A DNA stretch of 64,000 nucleotides from Notamacropus eugenii. Its lineage: Eukaryota > Chordata > Mammalia > Diprotodontia > Macropodidae. Shown here in pieces: positions 46,305 through 56,830 of this stretch; the stretch's first letter is position 1, and each line of letters starts with the position of its first letter. Below the pieces are notes generated by a model that did not search any database, was not told where the DNA came from, and saw nothing but the letters and a program-made list of their open reading frames with translations. The position numbers and the translations under genes are program-made. The DNA lies in the NCBI RefSeq assembly GCF_028372415.1, contig NC_092876.1:59358385-59422384 (forward strand), read 5' to 3'.

Positions 46305-46840
46305 GGCAGAGTGCAGGTTTGGAGGGCTCTGGGAAGTCGGGAGACCTGAGTTCTGATCCTAGTTTGTCAGTGAAATTGCCCGATGACCTTGGGCAAATCA
46401 TTTCCCTTTCTAAAGAGCTTCAAGTTCTTCTTCTGAACGAAGAGGTTCAAAGAAGTTTAGAGCAGATGATCTTCAAAGTCCCTTTTATAGCTCTCTCCAA
46501 GTCACTCCAAATTATTGCCATCCTTTGGGATTCTGGTCTTAACACTCAAAAGAAAAGCTGTGGGGGGTGGGGGAGTGGGGTGGGGTGGGTGTGGGTGTGG
46601 GTAGTTTGGGCTGCTGTCCATGACAGAATATTAACAACAAGAATGAGAAGAACAAATTCTATCCTAGTTCTTCCCCACATTCTAGAGTGGCACAGTGGCT
46701 AGGGTGCTGGGCCTGGAATCAGCAAAGCTCCTCTTCCTGAGTTCAAATCTGCCTTCAGACACTTACTAGCTGTGTGACCCTGGGCAAGTCACTTCACCCT
46801 GTTTGCCTGTAAAAGGATGGAGTTGAAGGAGATTATTTCT
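46305..46840 (+). repeat. MIR and Mar1 SINEs with a G-rich interval
   Basis: 46305-46530 is a sense MIR ('gacctgagttctgatcctag'). 46562-46603 is G-rich. 46680-46840 is a sense Mar1-type element ('gcacagtggctagggtgctg', 'gggcaagtcacttcaccctg'). Confidence 0.75.
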
Positions 46841-47169
46841 AATGATTCTGAACTTCTAGAGGGAAAGGAGGGGAAATACTGATTGAAAGTGTTTTAAATT
46901 GTTCCTTCATCATCTCCTTGTTCATGTCCTGCTACAAATTAATTAGCTCTGTTTTGGAGGCAAACTCTGCCCTTTGGATGGGCTGTTCACATTCAGGCGA
47001 GAATCTAGAGCAGTTTCTTCCCTCAACCCAGTCCCCAGCCTCCCGTCTTAGTCCCCAAGTGCAGCCCTTCAGGCCTGGCTCCCCACCACCCCCAGCCCTT
47101 TTGGGCACTAAAGTCCCAGGGCCCTCTTGCTCACTTAGGGAAACTTACTACTGCTACCCCAATGAGGGT

Positions 47170-47655
47170 CCTTTCTGCTTTTCCTTCCTCTCTCTTTCCT
47201 CTTTTTTTCTCCCACTTTCCCTTTCCCCTCCCTTTCTCCCATTCCTCTTTCCCCCTTTCATTTCCTTCCTGCTCCCTCTTTCCCCCTTTTTTGTCCTTTC
47301 CTTTCCCCTTCCCCATTCTTCTCTTCCTTCCCTTTTCTCTCCTCTCTGTTCTCCTTTTCCTCCCCCTCCTCTCTTCTCACCCTTCCTCCGCTGCTCTCCC
47401 CCTCCCTTTTTCTCCCTCTCCCCCTCACTCTGCTTTCCTCCCTCCTTTCTCCTCTCCCCCATTCCCTCTCCTCCCTCCTCCTCTCCTCTCCTCTCCTCTC
47501 CCTCCTCCCTTCTTCCTCCTCCCCCTCCTCCCCCCCGTTCCCCTCTTCCCTCCTCCTCCTCTCCCCCCTCCTCCCTCCTCCCCCTCCCTCCTCTCCCCCA
47601 TTCCCCCTCTTCTCCTCTCTCTTCCCTTGCCCCTCCTTGCTCTCTGTAGTCCCCC
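47170..47655 (+). repeat. Polypyrimidine tract, about 485 bases
   Basis: Almost pure C/T on the + strand, made of irregular CTCC, CCTT and TTCC units, directly upstream of the NBL1 CpG island. Its low complexity explains the very long open frames on both strands; these are not genes. Confidence 0.95.
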
Positions 47656-47929
47656 CTCCGGGAGTGGCAGGGGCTGGCTGCACAGCGGAGCGGAGCGGAG
47701 CCCGAGCCGGGTCTGGAAGCAGCCGGAGGCGCCTTCCCGCCGCTGCGGGCGCTCCCGGGCCCCGCCGAGGGGGCCGGGCTGTCCGCGGGCCAGCAGACTG
47801 CGCTCCGGCCGGGCTCGGGGCGGTGCTGGGTGCTGGGCTCGGGGTGGGGTGGGGGCGGGCGCGGCGGGGCTCTGCGCGCCTCCGCCCTCTCTCCCTATTT
47901 GGAGAGGAGACACCCCTGACGTGGGGCTG

Positions 47930-48093
47930 TCCCCGCCGCGCCCCCGCGCCCGGGCCGCCCGCGGGCCGCTGCGGCGTCAGACGGGATCCCGCAGGCGGGC
48001 AGGCGAGCTGCCGTCCGTCCGGCTGTCCGTCCCCGCGGCTCCCCAGGGCGAGCTGGCGGGAGCCCATGGGAGCAGCCTTCCGTCCGCTGCACG
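47930..48093 (+). other. NBL1: NBL1 exon 1 (5' UTR), 5' end approximate
   Basis: The 3' boundary is set by the donor CTGCACG followed by GTGAGT at 48094. The 5' boundary cannot be read from sequence and is placed just after the promoter-like sites. It contains an AUG at 48066 (context GGGAGCCCATGG) that opens a 16-codon upstream reading frame when joined to the exon at 62176. The NBL1 main frame is also open through this exon but has no AUG in it. Confidence 0.65.
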
Positions 48094-48273
48094 GTGAGTC
48101 CGGCCCCGCGCGCCCCGTCCGCCCACCCTGGGGACGGGGTCCCTGGTGCCCCCCCAGCCCAGGGGCGGGAGCCTCGCCCAGAACCGACATGGGAGCGGGG
48201 GAGCCATCAGGGCAGTGGCCTGGCTGGAGCCGGAGGAGGGCGAGCCAGGGCGCGGGCAGGGAAGAAAGCGGCT

Positions 48274-48310
48274 GGGCAGGGCAGGGCAGGGCAGGGGCAG
48301 GGCAGGGGCA
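48274..48310 (+). repeat. GGGCA tandem repeat, G-quadruplex motif
   Basis: Seven to eight closely spaced GGG or GGGG tracts in GGGCA and GGGGCA units just inside NBL1 intron 1. This pattern fits intramolecular G-quadruplex rules. Confidence 0.8.
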
Positions 48311-48434
48311 GCCCGGGTCCGAGCGTCCTCCCACCTCGAGGCCCCATGGCCATCTCTTTGATTTCGGGGTAAAGAGGGACAAAAACAATCAACCTGTGAA
48401 TGGTGGAGCCTTGTTCCGAAAGAATTGAGCAGTT

Positions 48435-48478
48435 GGGGGGGGGGGGGTAAGCAGCCTCTCGCCCCCCCCCCCGCCCCC
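48435..48478. repeat. G13 and C11 runs, inverted
   Basis: A run of 13 G (48435-48447) and a run of 11 C (48462-48472, then G and five more C) are separated by 14 bases. They can pair as a hairpin; the exact counts may be affected by sequencing error. Confidence 0.8.
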
Positions 48479-48540
48479 AAACAGGGGCTCTGCCTCCCAC
48501 TTCTGCCTCCCTGGGTCGCACGGCCCCGTCCTTGCCCTCT

Positions 48541-48970
48541 GACTTCTCTTTTCTCTCGGTCCCGTCTCTCTGCCTCTCGCTTCGTTTTCTCTCGCTGCCC
48601 TTGTCTTTCACTTTTCCCCAGCTCTGTCTCCTTTTTCTCACTTTCCACTGTTTCTTTCCCCTTCTCTTTTTCTCTTTCTTTCCTCGCTTTTTTCTTGCTC
48701 TCCTTTTCTCCTCCTTTCCTTCTCTTTTTCCCTTTCTCTCTCCCCGTTTCCCTTTTTCTCGCTCATTTTTCCTTGTCTTCTCTTCTCCCTCTCCGCCTTA
48801 CTCTCTCCCTCTTCTTTTTCCTCTCTCCTTGTTCCTCTTTTTCTCGTAATCTTCTCTCTTCCTGCCTCCTATTCTCTGTCCCTGCCTCTCCTTCCCTTTC
48901 CCTCTTCCCCTCTTCTCTCTTTCCTTCTCCCTGTCTTTTTCTGTCAGTCTCTTTCTTTTTTCCCCCTCTG
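48541..48970 (+). repeat. Second polypyrimidine tract
   Basis: About 430 bases of TCTC, TTTC and CCTT-rich sequence in NBL1 intron 1, mirroring the tract upstream of the CpG island. Open frames in it are compositional. Confidence 0.93.
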
Positions 48971-49327
48971 TTTCCACATACTCAGCCATAGTGACAGCCT
49001 GGTTTGGGGCGGGGAGGGCGTAGAGATCTCCAGAAAAGTACATAAAAAGAACTTGGAATTAGGAAGAGGAAGTGCCTCCCCCAATTTGTAACTTCTCCCC
49101 CCCACCTCCCGATAGTCCCATTTCTGGAGAGCTCTGTTTCTCTTGGATTCTTTGGGGAGGAGGAGGGGGGCTTTCAAGATTCTGAGGCATTCTCCCCCCT
49201 CCCCCCAAACCCCATTGTGGTGCTCTCCAAGCCCCTAGCCGAGCTCAGGGTCCCTTGCTTTGGGTCACCTGCACGGACTCCCTACTGCGCTAATAGTGAG
49301 CTTTCACGGAAGCCGAGAGGAGGCAGC

Positions 49328-49470
49328 TGTGTGTGTGTTTACAGCTGGGGCACACTGGCAAGGGTCAGGAGAGAGGGGCACATTGTTGAGGGTTGCCGAG
49401 GCACTCTTGGAGCCTAAAGCCCCGGGTTTGGAACTGAAGGAACGTTTAGCAAAACAGAGACTAAGACCGG
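49328..49470 (+). repeat. Local duplication, copy 1
   Basis: 'gtgtgtgtttacagctgggg', then 'gtcaggagagaggggcacat', 'gagggttgccgaggc' and 'aactgaaggaacgtttag' match the sequence at 50576-50700 in the same order. The copy here has about 14 extra bases (cacactggcaaggg region). Confidence 0.85.
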
Positions 49471-49772
49471 AGTGGAAGCTTCAAGTTTGCTCCCCACCCA
49501 AAACCTGGGAGAGGGCCCCTTCACCCTTTGTTAATTCCGAATAACCAGATTCCTGTTCTGGTGCCTTTCTTTCTGTGGTACTGCCAGAGAGTGGAGGCAG
49601 AATCTGCTCCAGTGGCTAAGGAAAAATGGTAGGTGGAGACTGACCCATTCGGGGCTGGTGACCCTGTCCACCCCCTCTGTTCCTCCCTTGGTGATCTTGA
49701 AGGGTCAAAGAAATCCCCTCCTTCAAGGTGATTTCAGAGTGTACATGTATGTGTGGACCACTGAAACAGCAG

Positions 49773-49773
<1 letters not shown>

Positions 49774-49806
<33 letters not shown>
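49774..49806. repeat. (GT)n microsatellite
   Basis: Uninterrupted GT run of about 33 bases. Confidence 0.95.
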
Positions 49807-49808
<2 letters not shown>

Positions 49809-50241
49809 TGGCCGTATTCCTAAGTGAAACTTCAGACTGTTAGGTTAACTTCTAGCTTTTTCTCCTCCAAGGCTTGGGGTGATTGTTACTGTTACTGGAG
49901 CTGGAGAGCACATGACAGAAATGCTGGTGGGGTCTGCAGAGAGACTTCTGTTGAACAGATGTGAGGGCCAGGGCGGGTCCCTGCATTAGCACAGAGGCTT
50001 GTTATTAGGAATTTTCTTTACAGACTGTTTTTTCGTTGTGTGTTGGGAAGGGGGGGGGGTCCCTGCTGGAGCCCTCCAACTCTGAGGGATGTCTGGAGGT
50101 CGAAGGGTAGAAAAGCATTGGCTCTTCTGAAGGGTGTGGTTCCCTGTCTACAGTTAAAAAGTATTGGGTAAGGGGTGTAGGGGGGCAGGCAGTGAGGGTG
50201 TTGTAGATGTAGGGCACCACCCTGAAAACTGACATTTTTAT

Positions 50242-50472
50242 AGAATGTTGGGCCTGGGAGGGACCTTAGAGCAGAGAATGTCAGAGCTGGGAGGGACATC
50301 AGTACAAACTATGTCAGACCTGGGAGGATCCTTAGAATACAGAATGTCAGGACTGGGAGGGACCTTAGAACCCAGGATGTCAGAGCTGAAAGGGCCCTTA
50401 GAACACAAGATGTCAGAGCTAGGAGGTCCCTTAGAACCCAGGATGTCAGAGCTGGGAGGGGCCCTCAGTAAG
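50242..50472. repeat. 33-bp minisatellite, seven units
   Basis: Unit close to AGAATGTCAGAGCTGGGAGG followed by GACCTTAGAACAC. ATG occurs at 50245, 50278, 50311, 50344, 50377, 50410 and 50443, exactly 33 bases apart, with substitutions but no indels. As 33 is a multiple of three, both strands stay open across the array; this is not evidence of a gene. The unit matches the start of an antisense MIR-type SINE, whose remainder follows at 50472-50580. Confidence 0.95.
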
Positions 50473-50580
50473 GACATTGATTGTTATCCATATAAAACCA
50501 AGGCTTAGTGAGGTTGGCCAGGTTCACGTTTGGAAGTTTTGAAGCTGAGCCACAACTACAATCCAGGTCTTCCTCCTGTG
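50472..50580 (-). repeat. MIR-type SINE remainder
   Basis: 'ccatataaaaccaaggcttagtg' and 'ctacaatccaggtcttcctc' are the middle and end of an antisense element whose first part gave rise to the minisatellite. Confidence 0.65.
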
Positions 50581-50700
50581 TGTGTTTATAGCTGGGTCAG
50601 GAGAGAGGGGCACATTGTTTGGGGTTTCCAAGGTGCTCATGGTGCTGTAAGCCCTGGCTTTATAACTGAAGGAATCTTTAGACAAATCAGATCAGAGCTG
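50576..50700 (+). repeat. Local duplication, copy 2
   Basis: 'gtgtgtgtttatagctggg', 'tcaggagagaggggcacatt' and 'aactgaaggaatctttagac' match copy 1 at 49328-49470. Copies lie 1.25 kb apart in direct orientation. Confidence 0.85.
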
Positions 50701-50989
50701 GTGCCTTCTCACTCTTGCTTGGTTGCCTTTAGACCCTTCCTGTAATGGCCTGAAGCTGGGGCCTAGGGGAGAGCAGTGTCTCAGAAGCCCCCTTTTTTCC
50801 TTTGGCCTTTCTGGATGTGAGGCCCCTGACCCAACTTGATTTTAATTCCTTCTCCCTTTAATGTAGGGCAGTGCTTGGGCCTCCCTGAGAGAGCTTCCCA
50901 CAGCCCTTAGACTACCAGTTGGGAATCTTAGCCCCTCAAACAGAAAACATGTTAAGCTGTTTTCCTTTCCTCCTTTGGGTACTCTGGAA

Positions 50990-51720
50990 GAAACCACAGA
51001 ACTTAGATCTGAAAAGGAAGTTAGAGTTCATCTAATTCAGTTCTCTCATTTTACACATGAGGAAACTGAGGCTCAGAGACCTGAATTCACTTGCCCAAAG
51101 TCACATAGGTATTAAGAAGTGGATCCAAGCTTTCACCCTATGTCTGCAGATTCCAGATTTGGTGCTGTTTCCTTACTATGCCCTGCTGACTTCACAGACA
51201 TTTCAAAATGGCAGGACCACATGATGCCAGTCACCTAAGAGCAACAGGAAGACACAATGCCCTACCTAGTGCTAGTTTGAAGTTCTTCTCTGAAGTTGGA
51301 ATTCTTTAGAGGATTTGGAAAAATCTAGAGAGCCATGCTGTCATTAATTTCCCATCTCCCCAGAGTTCAAGGCAATCCCCTGTAGTGAAAAATGCTGAGA
51401 TGAGAGACTGAACATTTGACTGGGTTTGAATCTCAGCTCGGTCTCCAACAAATTGCATGACCCTGGGGAAGCCTCCCCCCACCCTTCCTCTAGTTTAAAA
51501 TGAGTGGACTGAATTACATTGATTCAATAATAGAAATTTATTAGATTATAATATTTAGAGCTAGAGGGGATTTTTGAACTCCACAAACCCAGACCTCTCA
51601 TTTTTTGGGAGGCAGTGGGCTTAAGTACATTGCCCATTGTCTAGGGTTGGACTTGATCTCAAGTCCTCTTGACTCTAGAGTGGGTGCTCTATCCAGTGTG
51701 CCACCTAGCTGCCTCCTCCC
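50990..51720. repeat. MIR-type SINE cluster
   Basis: 50990-51180 (-) 'gaggaaactgaggctcagag'. 51380-51530 (+) 'catgaccctggggaagcctc'. 51540-51720 (-) ending 'ctatccagtgtgccacctag'. 50701-50989 holds no clear feature. Confidence 0.72.
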
Positions 51721-52319
51721 TTATTTTAAACATGAGGAATCAGGCTCACGGAAAGCAGTCGCAGGATCATTGTTTTAGAGATGGGAGGGACCTCTGAGAC
51801 CCTTGGACTCTTTTGGGTTTCTCCTTCCATCCCAGCTATTCTCTTTTGCTTCCTCATCCCCCACCCCAGCAGCCTGTGGGACCTTCCAGGGCTCTTCTCC
51901 TCCTTTGAGCTCCAGGTTCTTGGGAGGGAGTTACTGAATGGGAGAGAAGAAAGAGAACAGGGGAAGTGGGAGGAGTGTAGAGGAAGGCAGGCGGAGGAGG
52001 AGGCAGGGCCCTGAGAGGGCTCCCCAAGATCAAGGTCATATCCCCGCTGGGACTTTGCGCTATTCCTGTGCATGTGGACTGGGCTGAGGGGAGGAAGCAG
52101 AGGAAGCCCCCTGGAGAAAGGGAGGGGGCAGGAAGAACAGAGAAAAGTGTGAACGTGGAGATGCCTTATTTTGTGATTCATGATTCTGGATCCTACATCT
52201 GGAAGGGGCCTCAAAAAGCCATCTGGTCCAATCCCCTCATTTGACAAATGAGGAAACTGAGGCCCATTCTTTTGAGTTAAAAAAATCCCAACAGTACAAC
52301 CCCCCTTTTTTTCTTTTTC
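51721..52319. other. Intron sequence with a MIR fragment
   Basis: Mostly unique; 52170-52275 is an antisense MIR fragment ('tggaaggggcctcaaaaagc', 'caaatgaggaaactgaggcc'). The long minus-strand open frame here has no splice or family support. Confidence 0.5.
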
Positions 52320-52665
52320 AAAATTGACGTTTCTCCTAGTAGAATGTAAGCTTCCTGAAGCCAAGGACTTTTCCTTTTTCTGCCTTTGGGTCCCCAGTAC
52401 CTAGCCTATTTTTGTGGTTCAACTCTTGGTACCCCAGTATGGGATTTTCTTGACAAAGATGCTATAGTGCTTTTCCATTTCCTTCTCCAATAAATTAGGC
52501 AAACAGGGGTTAAGTGCCATGCCCAGGATCGCACAGAATAGTGTCTGAGGCTGGATTTGAACTCGGGTCTTCCTGACTCCCATTCCAGTGCCCTATCCAT
52601 TAAGCCATCTAGCTGCCCCACTTAGCACATAGCAGTCACTTAATAAATGATTGTTGATTGACTGT
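52320..52665. repeat. L2 3' end (+) split by a Mar1-type SINE (-)
   Basis: L2 at 52320-52408 ('gtaagcttcctgaagccaag', 'ccccagtacctagcc') resumes at 52621-52665 ('agcacatagcagtcacttaa'). Between is an antisense SINE (52410-52620) ending 'ccattaagccatctagctgc'. Confidence 0.82.
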
Positions 52666-52669
52666 TTGA

Positions 52670-52850
52670 AAAGAATAACACATTTACGTAGTACTTTCAG
52701 AGTGATAGAAGGACCTCTTTGTAATAGCTCCATGAGACAGGTAGTCTAAAGATCACCCCCATTTTACAGATAAGAAAACTGAGGCTCAGCAGAGTCAATA
52801 ATTAGTGTCAGAGCCAGGATTCAAACCCAGACTCCTGGGTTTACCTGGGA
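52670..52850 (-). repeat. MIR-type SINE
   Basis: 'attttacagataagaaaact' and 'gccaggattcaaacccagac' in antisense order. Confidence 0.75.
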
Positions 52851-53159
52851 AGGCAAATAGGACTGTTCATCATCCAACCTTCTCCCTGGAATGGCTCCTC
52901 TGACGATTTATTTCCCTTTTACAGCCTGATCCTCCTGTGATCCTCCACCTGTCCTTGTATCAGAAGAGTATGGCCACATTCTGACTTCCCTGAAATGACT
53001 TGTAGGACAAAACTGCTGTGAAGTCAGTGGGGTGGACTGAGCAAACCCTATGGGGAGACCTATGGACTAGGAAACTCAGGGGGTGGATACAGAGATAGAA
53101 GGACACTGTGACCTAAGGGTTAGGAAGCTCTTCGTCTGAGCTAAAAAACACATTTAAAA

Positions 53160-53680
53160 CCGATTGCCTGATTTGGGGTCCTCCTTTGTAGGAAGGAGAC
53201 TGACAGACTTCTGCCAAAGAGGGCAGCCATTATGGGATAGGAACGTTTATGGGATTGAAGGAATTGGGGGATGTTGAGTATGGAGAATAGAAGACATAGG
53301 CAGGAATCATCCAGTCTTTAAATATGTGAGGGGCTGTCATGTGGAAGAGAGAGTAAGATTGTCCTGCCTAGAACCGGAGGACCAATCTGGGCCTGATGGG
53401 TAGAAGTCTCAAAGAGGCAGACTTCATGGCTAACAATGGAATGGAGCCCTTTAGGAAAGTAGTGAGATTCCAGTTGCTGAAGATCATTACCCAGTGGGGA
53501 GAGATGGTATAAGAGGGGATTTCCTTCTTGGACAGACTGTGACCTTGCAACTCAGAGATTCTGTGATTCATAGGATGTCAGATCTAAAATTGGAAAACAC
53601 CTCTATCATTTTTACAGAAGCCCAGAATGGTGAAGTACTTTACCCAGGTAGTACATGGCAGAGCTCAAGAAAAGTCTTCC
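53160..53680. repeat. CR1/L3 LINE 3' region (+) and MIR (-)
   Basis: 53210-53565 follows L3 order ('ggattgaaggaattggggga', 'aatatgtgaggggctgtcat', 'agattctgtgattcata'). 53570-53680 is an antisense MIR piece. 52851-53159 is unassigned. Confidence 0.68.
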
Positions 53681-53779
53681 TCTATGTAGGAAATGGCACA
53701 TGAGCGGAGCCTTGAAGGAAGCTGTGGATTCCTGTGGGTGGGAGTGTGCAAAGGTGTCAGGGTGGGAGATGCAGCGTCA

Positions 53780-54680
53780 AAGACTAGGAACAGCTGTTAG
53801 GTTCATTAGGAACATAAAATGTGTGATGGAGGAGCAATATACAGTTGGTGTGGAAAGGGATTGTGAAGTTGGATTGTCCATTGTCCAATGGTCTTGTTTT
53901 ACAAATAGGAAAACTGAGGTCCATCAAGGGAGTGGGACTTGTTTGCTGTCAAACAAGAATCTGTCAGAACCAGGATTCTTGCTCCAGTTCCATGTTGGAG
54001 CCAAAGAGACAGTGGTTCAGGTGAGGTTGGGGATGCCCCTTCTTAAAGAGACTGTGGACAGGGCGTCAAGGGCAGGAAGATGTGGAAGCTGAGCCCAGCA
54101 GGACTGGGCCCAGATAATCTAGAATAGCGACTGTGTGGCAGGATTATGTTCTGTAACCCTTCCGTGTTCTCAGCGCCCAAGAAACAGCGTGTTACAGTAG
54201 GAAGAGCATTCGAATTTGGGGTTAGAGATTGGGTCATTTTTCAGTCAAGTCTGACTCTTCATCACCCCATTTGGAGTTTTCTTGACAAAGATTCTCCAGC
54301 TCATTTTATAGATGAGGAAACTGAGGCAGACCGGTCTTAAGTGACTTGTCCACTTTCATAAAACTAGAGGAGAGGAGGCTTGAACTCAGGTTTTCCCAAC
54401 TCCAGGTCCCAGATGCTGTAGTCACTAGCTGCTTAATGATGGTATTTAGCTTATGCTTTCGGATTTGTTACTCCTGTCTACCCTTTGTGATAGGTGCCGT
54501 TTTAGCTCCATTTTGCACATGAATAAACAGAGGCTCAATGTTACTTGCCCAGTGTCAGATAGCTGAAAAGTATCTCTTCAGCTCCCCTTGGATATTCCCA
54601 TATGCTCTGTGATTGGACTTTATGGACCTTCTAATGCAGTCCTCTCACTCTACAGAGGAGAAACTCAGCCCCTTCTTATA
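53780..54680 (-). repeat. MIR and Mar1 SINE fragments
   Basis: 53800-53990 MIR-like ('caaataggaaaactgaggtc'). 54225-54430 antisense Mar1 ('ggagttttcttgacaaagat', 'gaactcaggttttcccaact'). 54440-54680 further MIR pieces. Confidence 0.65.
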
Positions 54681-54930
54681 GAATGAGGCAGGGACAGGGA
54701 GGGACCCGGGGACACTGTGCTCTGGGTGTAAGTAATCCAAACAGTAAATTGGAAATCATCCACCGAATTGTATTGAACTTCAGAGAAAGAACAAAGTTCT
54801 TACCCATTAATAGCGCCAGCCAAGCCTCCTTGAACCATGGCCCTGCAGTGCCATCTGCCGATGAAACTGGGTACTTCTCAGCCTTCAACTAGACTATTAT
54901 ACCCTTGATATTGGACTTGGTCATAGTGTG

Positions 54931-55190
<260 letters not shown>

Positions 55191-55349
55191 TCACCTCCAG
55201 GGTCAGAGGAGGGTGGGGGGAAATGAGTCTGATGTTCAGAGAATGAGAACCCAATGGTTGAGCTGAGCAGTTCTTCATCACTGTTCAAGTCTGTGATGGC
55301 TGAGAAGTAAAAATGGAGTATGAAGATTTATTTCTCTCGATCCTTCCTC

Positions 55350-55690
55350 CCTGCGTTACTTCATAGCTGTGTGACCATGGGCAGACCTCTCTGAACCTCA
55401 GTTTCCTCATCAGTGAAGTGGAATAATAACACTTGACTCAGTGGATGGAGCCTTGGACCTGGAGTCAGGAAGACCTGAGTTCCAATCCAGGATCAGATAC
55501 TTCCTAGCTGGGTGACCCTGGGTAACTGAACTCACTTTCCTCATCTGTAAAGTGGGGATCAAAACAGCTCCTCCCTCCCAGGGTTGTTGGGAGGATCAAA
55601 TGAGATTATGTTTGTAAAGTGTTTGGAAACCTTAATGCATTATATAAATATTATCTTTTACTGTTATTACTATTAGTTACTACCGTTCAG
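55350..55690 (+). repeat. Two MIR-type SINEs
   Basis: 55350-55435 ('tagctgtgtgaccatgggca') and 55430-55690 ('cttggacctggagtcaggaa', 'gggttgttgggaggatcaaa'). Confidence 0.8.
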
Positions 55691-56554
55691 GTGAGTTAAT
55701 GTGTAACATGCTTTGTAGACAATAAAATGCTCTGTCAATGTACTACTCTTTACTCTCTATTGCTTAGGGTTGTTCATGATGACAATAATAACAGCTATTG
55801 TTTCATAGCGCTTATCTTTTGCCAGGCACCACTATCCGCTTTTGAAAATATTTTCTCACCACAGAAATGTGAGTGTTCTGTCTCTTCTGAGGTTGGTCAA
55901 TGCACTGCTTTGGGAATTCTTCCCCATTCTCATCCGGGTGGATTTTCAGATTCTGCACCAGCTTGTCCATCCTCCTCCTAAAATGTGACTCTCAAAGACT
56001 GGGGGCATGTTATCCCAGGCACGTTTTTCCAGGAGAGAGGGCAACAGAAATTTTATCTCAGTTGCTCTGAACGCTGTGCTCCTATGAATACTGTCTAAAA
56101 ATCACAGGAGCTTTGGCGGCTCTTGCTCATAGGAAGCATGCCATCAGTTCACCAAGACCCTCAGACCTTTTTTATAGGGTCCCATGAGGAGCTAGTGTGT
56201 AGCCAGAACTAGAGCCCAGCTGTGTCCAGTCCTGTTTCCTCCATTCTGTACTTGTACCATTGATTGTTTGAACCCAGGACAACACTTTATATTTACCCAT
56301 ACTGAAGTATACCTTAGTTGATACAGCTCAGCATATTGGGTGGCCCCTGTGGCAGACTTAAAGCAGAGCATGGGCAAGAATTATTTGGGATGGGTAAGAA
56401 AGAATGGGTTGCAATTTACATTCTTAGAGGTAATTTCCATATTAATAAAATTGCAGGGTATTTGAGAGATGTAGCCAGGCTTAGCAGACACTGCTATTTA
56501 GCGTTTACTGAAAAAGCCAATGGATATGCTGTATGGAAACCTTTGAAAACAGGA
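55691..56554. other. Unique intron sequence
   Basis: No exon, RNA or firm repeat recognised. Confidence 0.45.
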
Positions 56555-56830
56555 ATGACAGTTACTAGGTGGCTCAGTGGCCCAGTGGGTACAGCACTGG
56601 GCCTAGACTCAGAAAGACTTGTCTTCCAGAGTTCAAGTTTGGCCTTAGACACTTATTAGCTAAGTGACCCTGTGCAAGTCACTTAACCCTGTTTGCCTCG
56701 GCTTCCTCATCTATAAAAAAAGCTGGAGAAGAAAATGGCAAACCACTCCAGTATCTTTGCCAAGAGAATCCCAAATGGGGTCATGAAGAGTTGGACACAA
56801 CTAAAAAGTGACTGAACAACAAGAAAACAC
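56555..56830 (+). repeat. Mar1-type tRNA SINE, full length
   Basis: 'ttactaggtggctcagtggc' head through 'gcaagtcacttaaccctgtt', 'aatggcaaaccactccagta' and 'agttggacacaactaaaaag' to 'gactgaacaacaagaaaac'. One of the most complete copies here. Confidence 0.9.

Larger units (their letters stand above)
47655..48350. promoter_or_regulatory. NBL1: CpG island, NBL1 promoter
   Basis: GC- and CpG-dense block, the only strong one in the window. It contains a GC box (GGGGCGGGC at 47852-47860), a CArG-like CCCTATTTGG (about 47893-47902) within a small inverted repeat CTCTCC...GGAGAG, and a CRE-like TGACGTGG at 47918-47925. No TATA box is evident. It lies upstream of, and overlaps, a first exon with a strong donor, fitting a broad TATA-less promoter. 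Confidence 0.85.
48971..50241 (+). other. NBL1: NBL1 intron 1, proximal part
   Basis: Mostly unique sequence. It holds the first copy of a local duplication (49328-49470), a (GT)n run (49774-49806) and G-rich patches. No exon supported. Confidence 0.6.

Noticed and set aside
46265..46702. 145-codon frame upstream of NBL1 as a new exon
   Set aside because: It lies across a MIR-type SINE and a G-rich patch; no splice signals or codon pattern.
47162..48428. Very long open frames on both strands (up to 376 codons) across the polypyrimidine tract and CpG island
   Set aside because: They are Ser/Leu/Pro/Phe or Arg/Glu/Gly runs caused by C/T-only or GC-rich sequence without stops, with no family resemblance or splice support.
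50242..50472. CRISPR-like array
   Set aside because: Contiguous 33-bp tandem units without unique spacers, in a mammalian intron.
50238..50508. Repeat-protein-like frames (11-residue repeats on both strands)
   Set aside because: The 33-bp minisatellite length is a multiple of three, so frames stay open by arithmetic; the units derive from a SINE.
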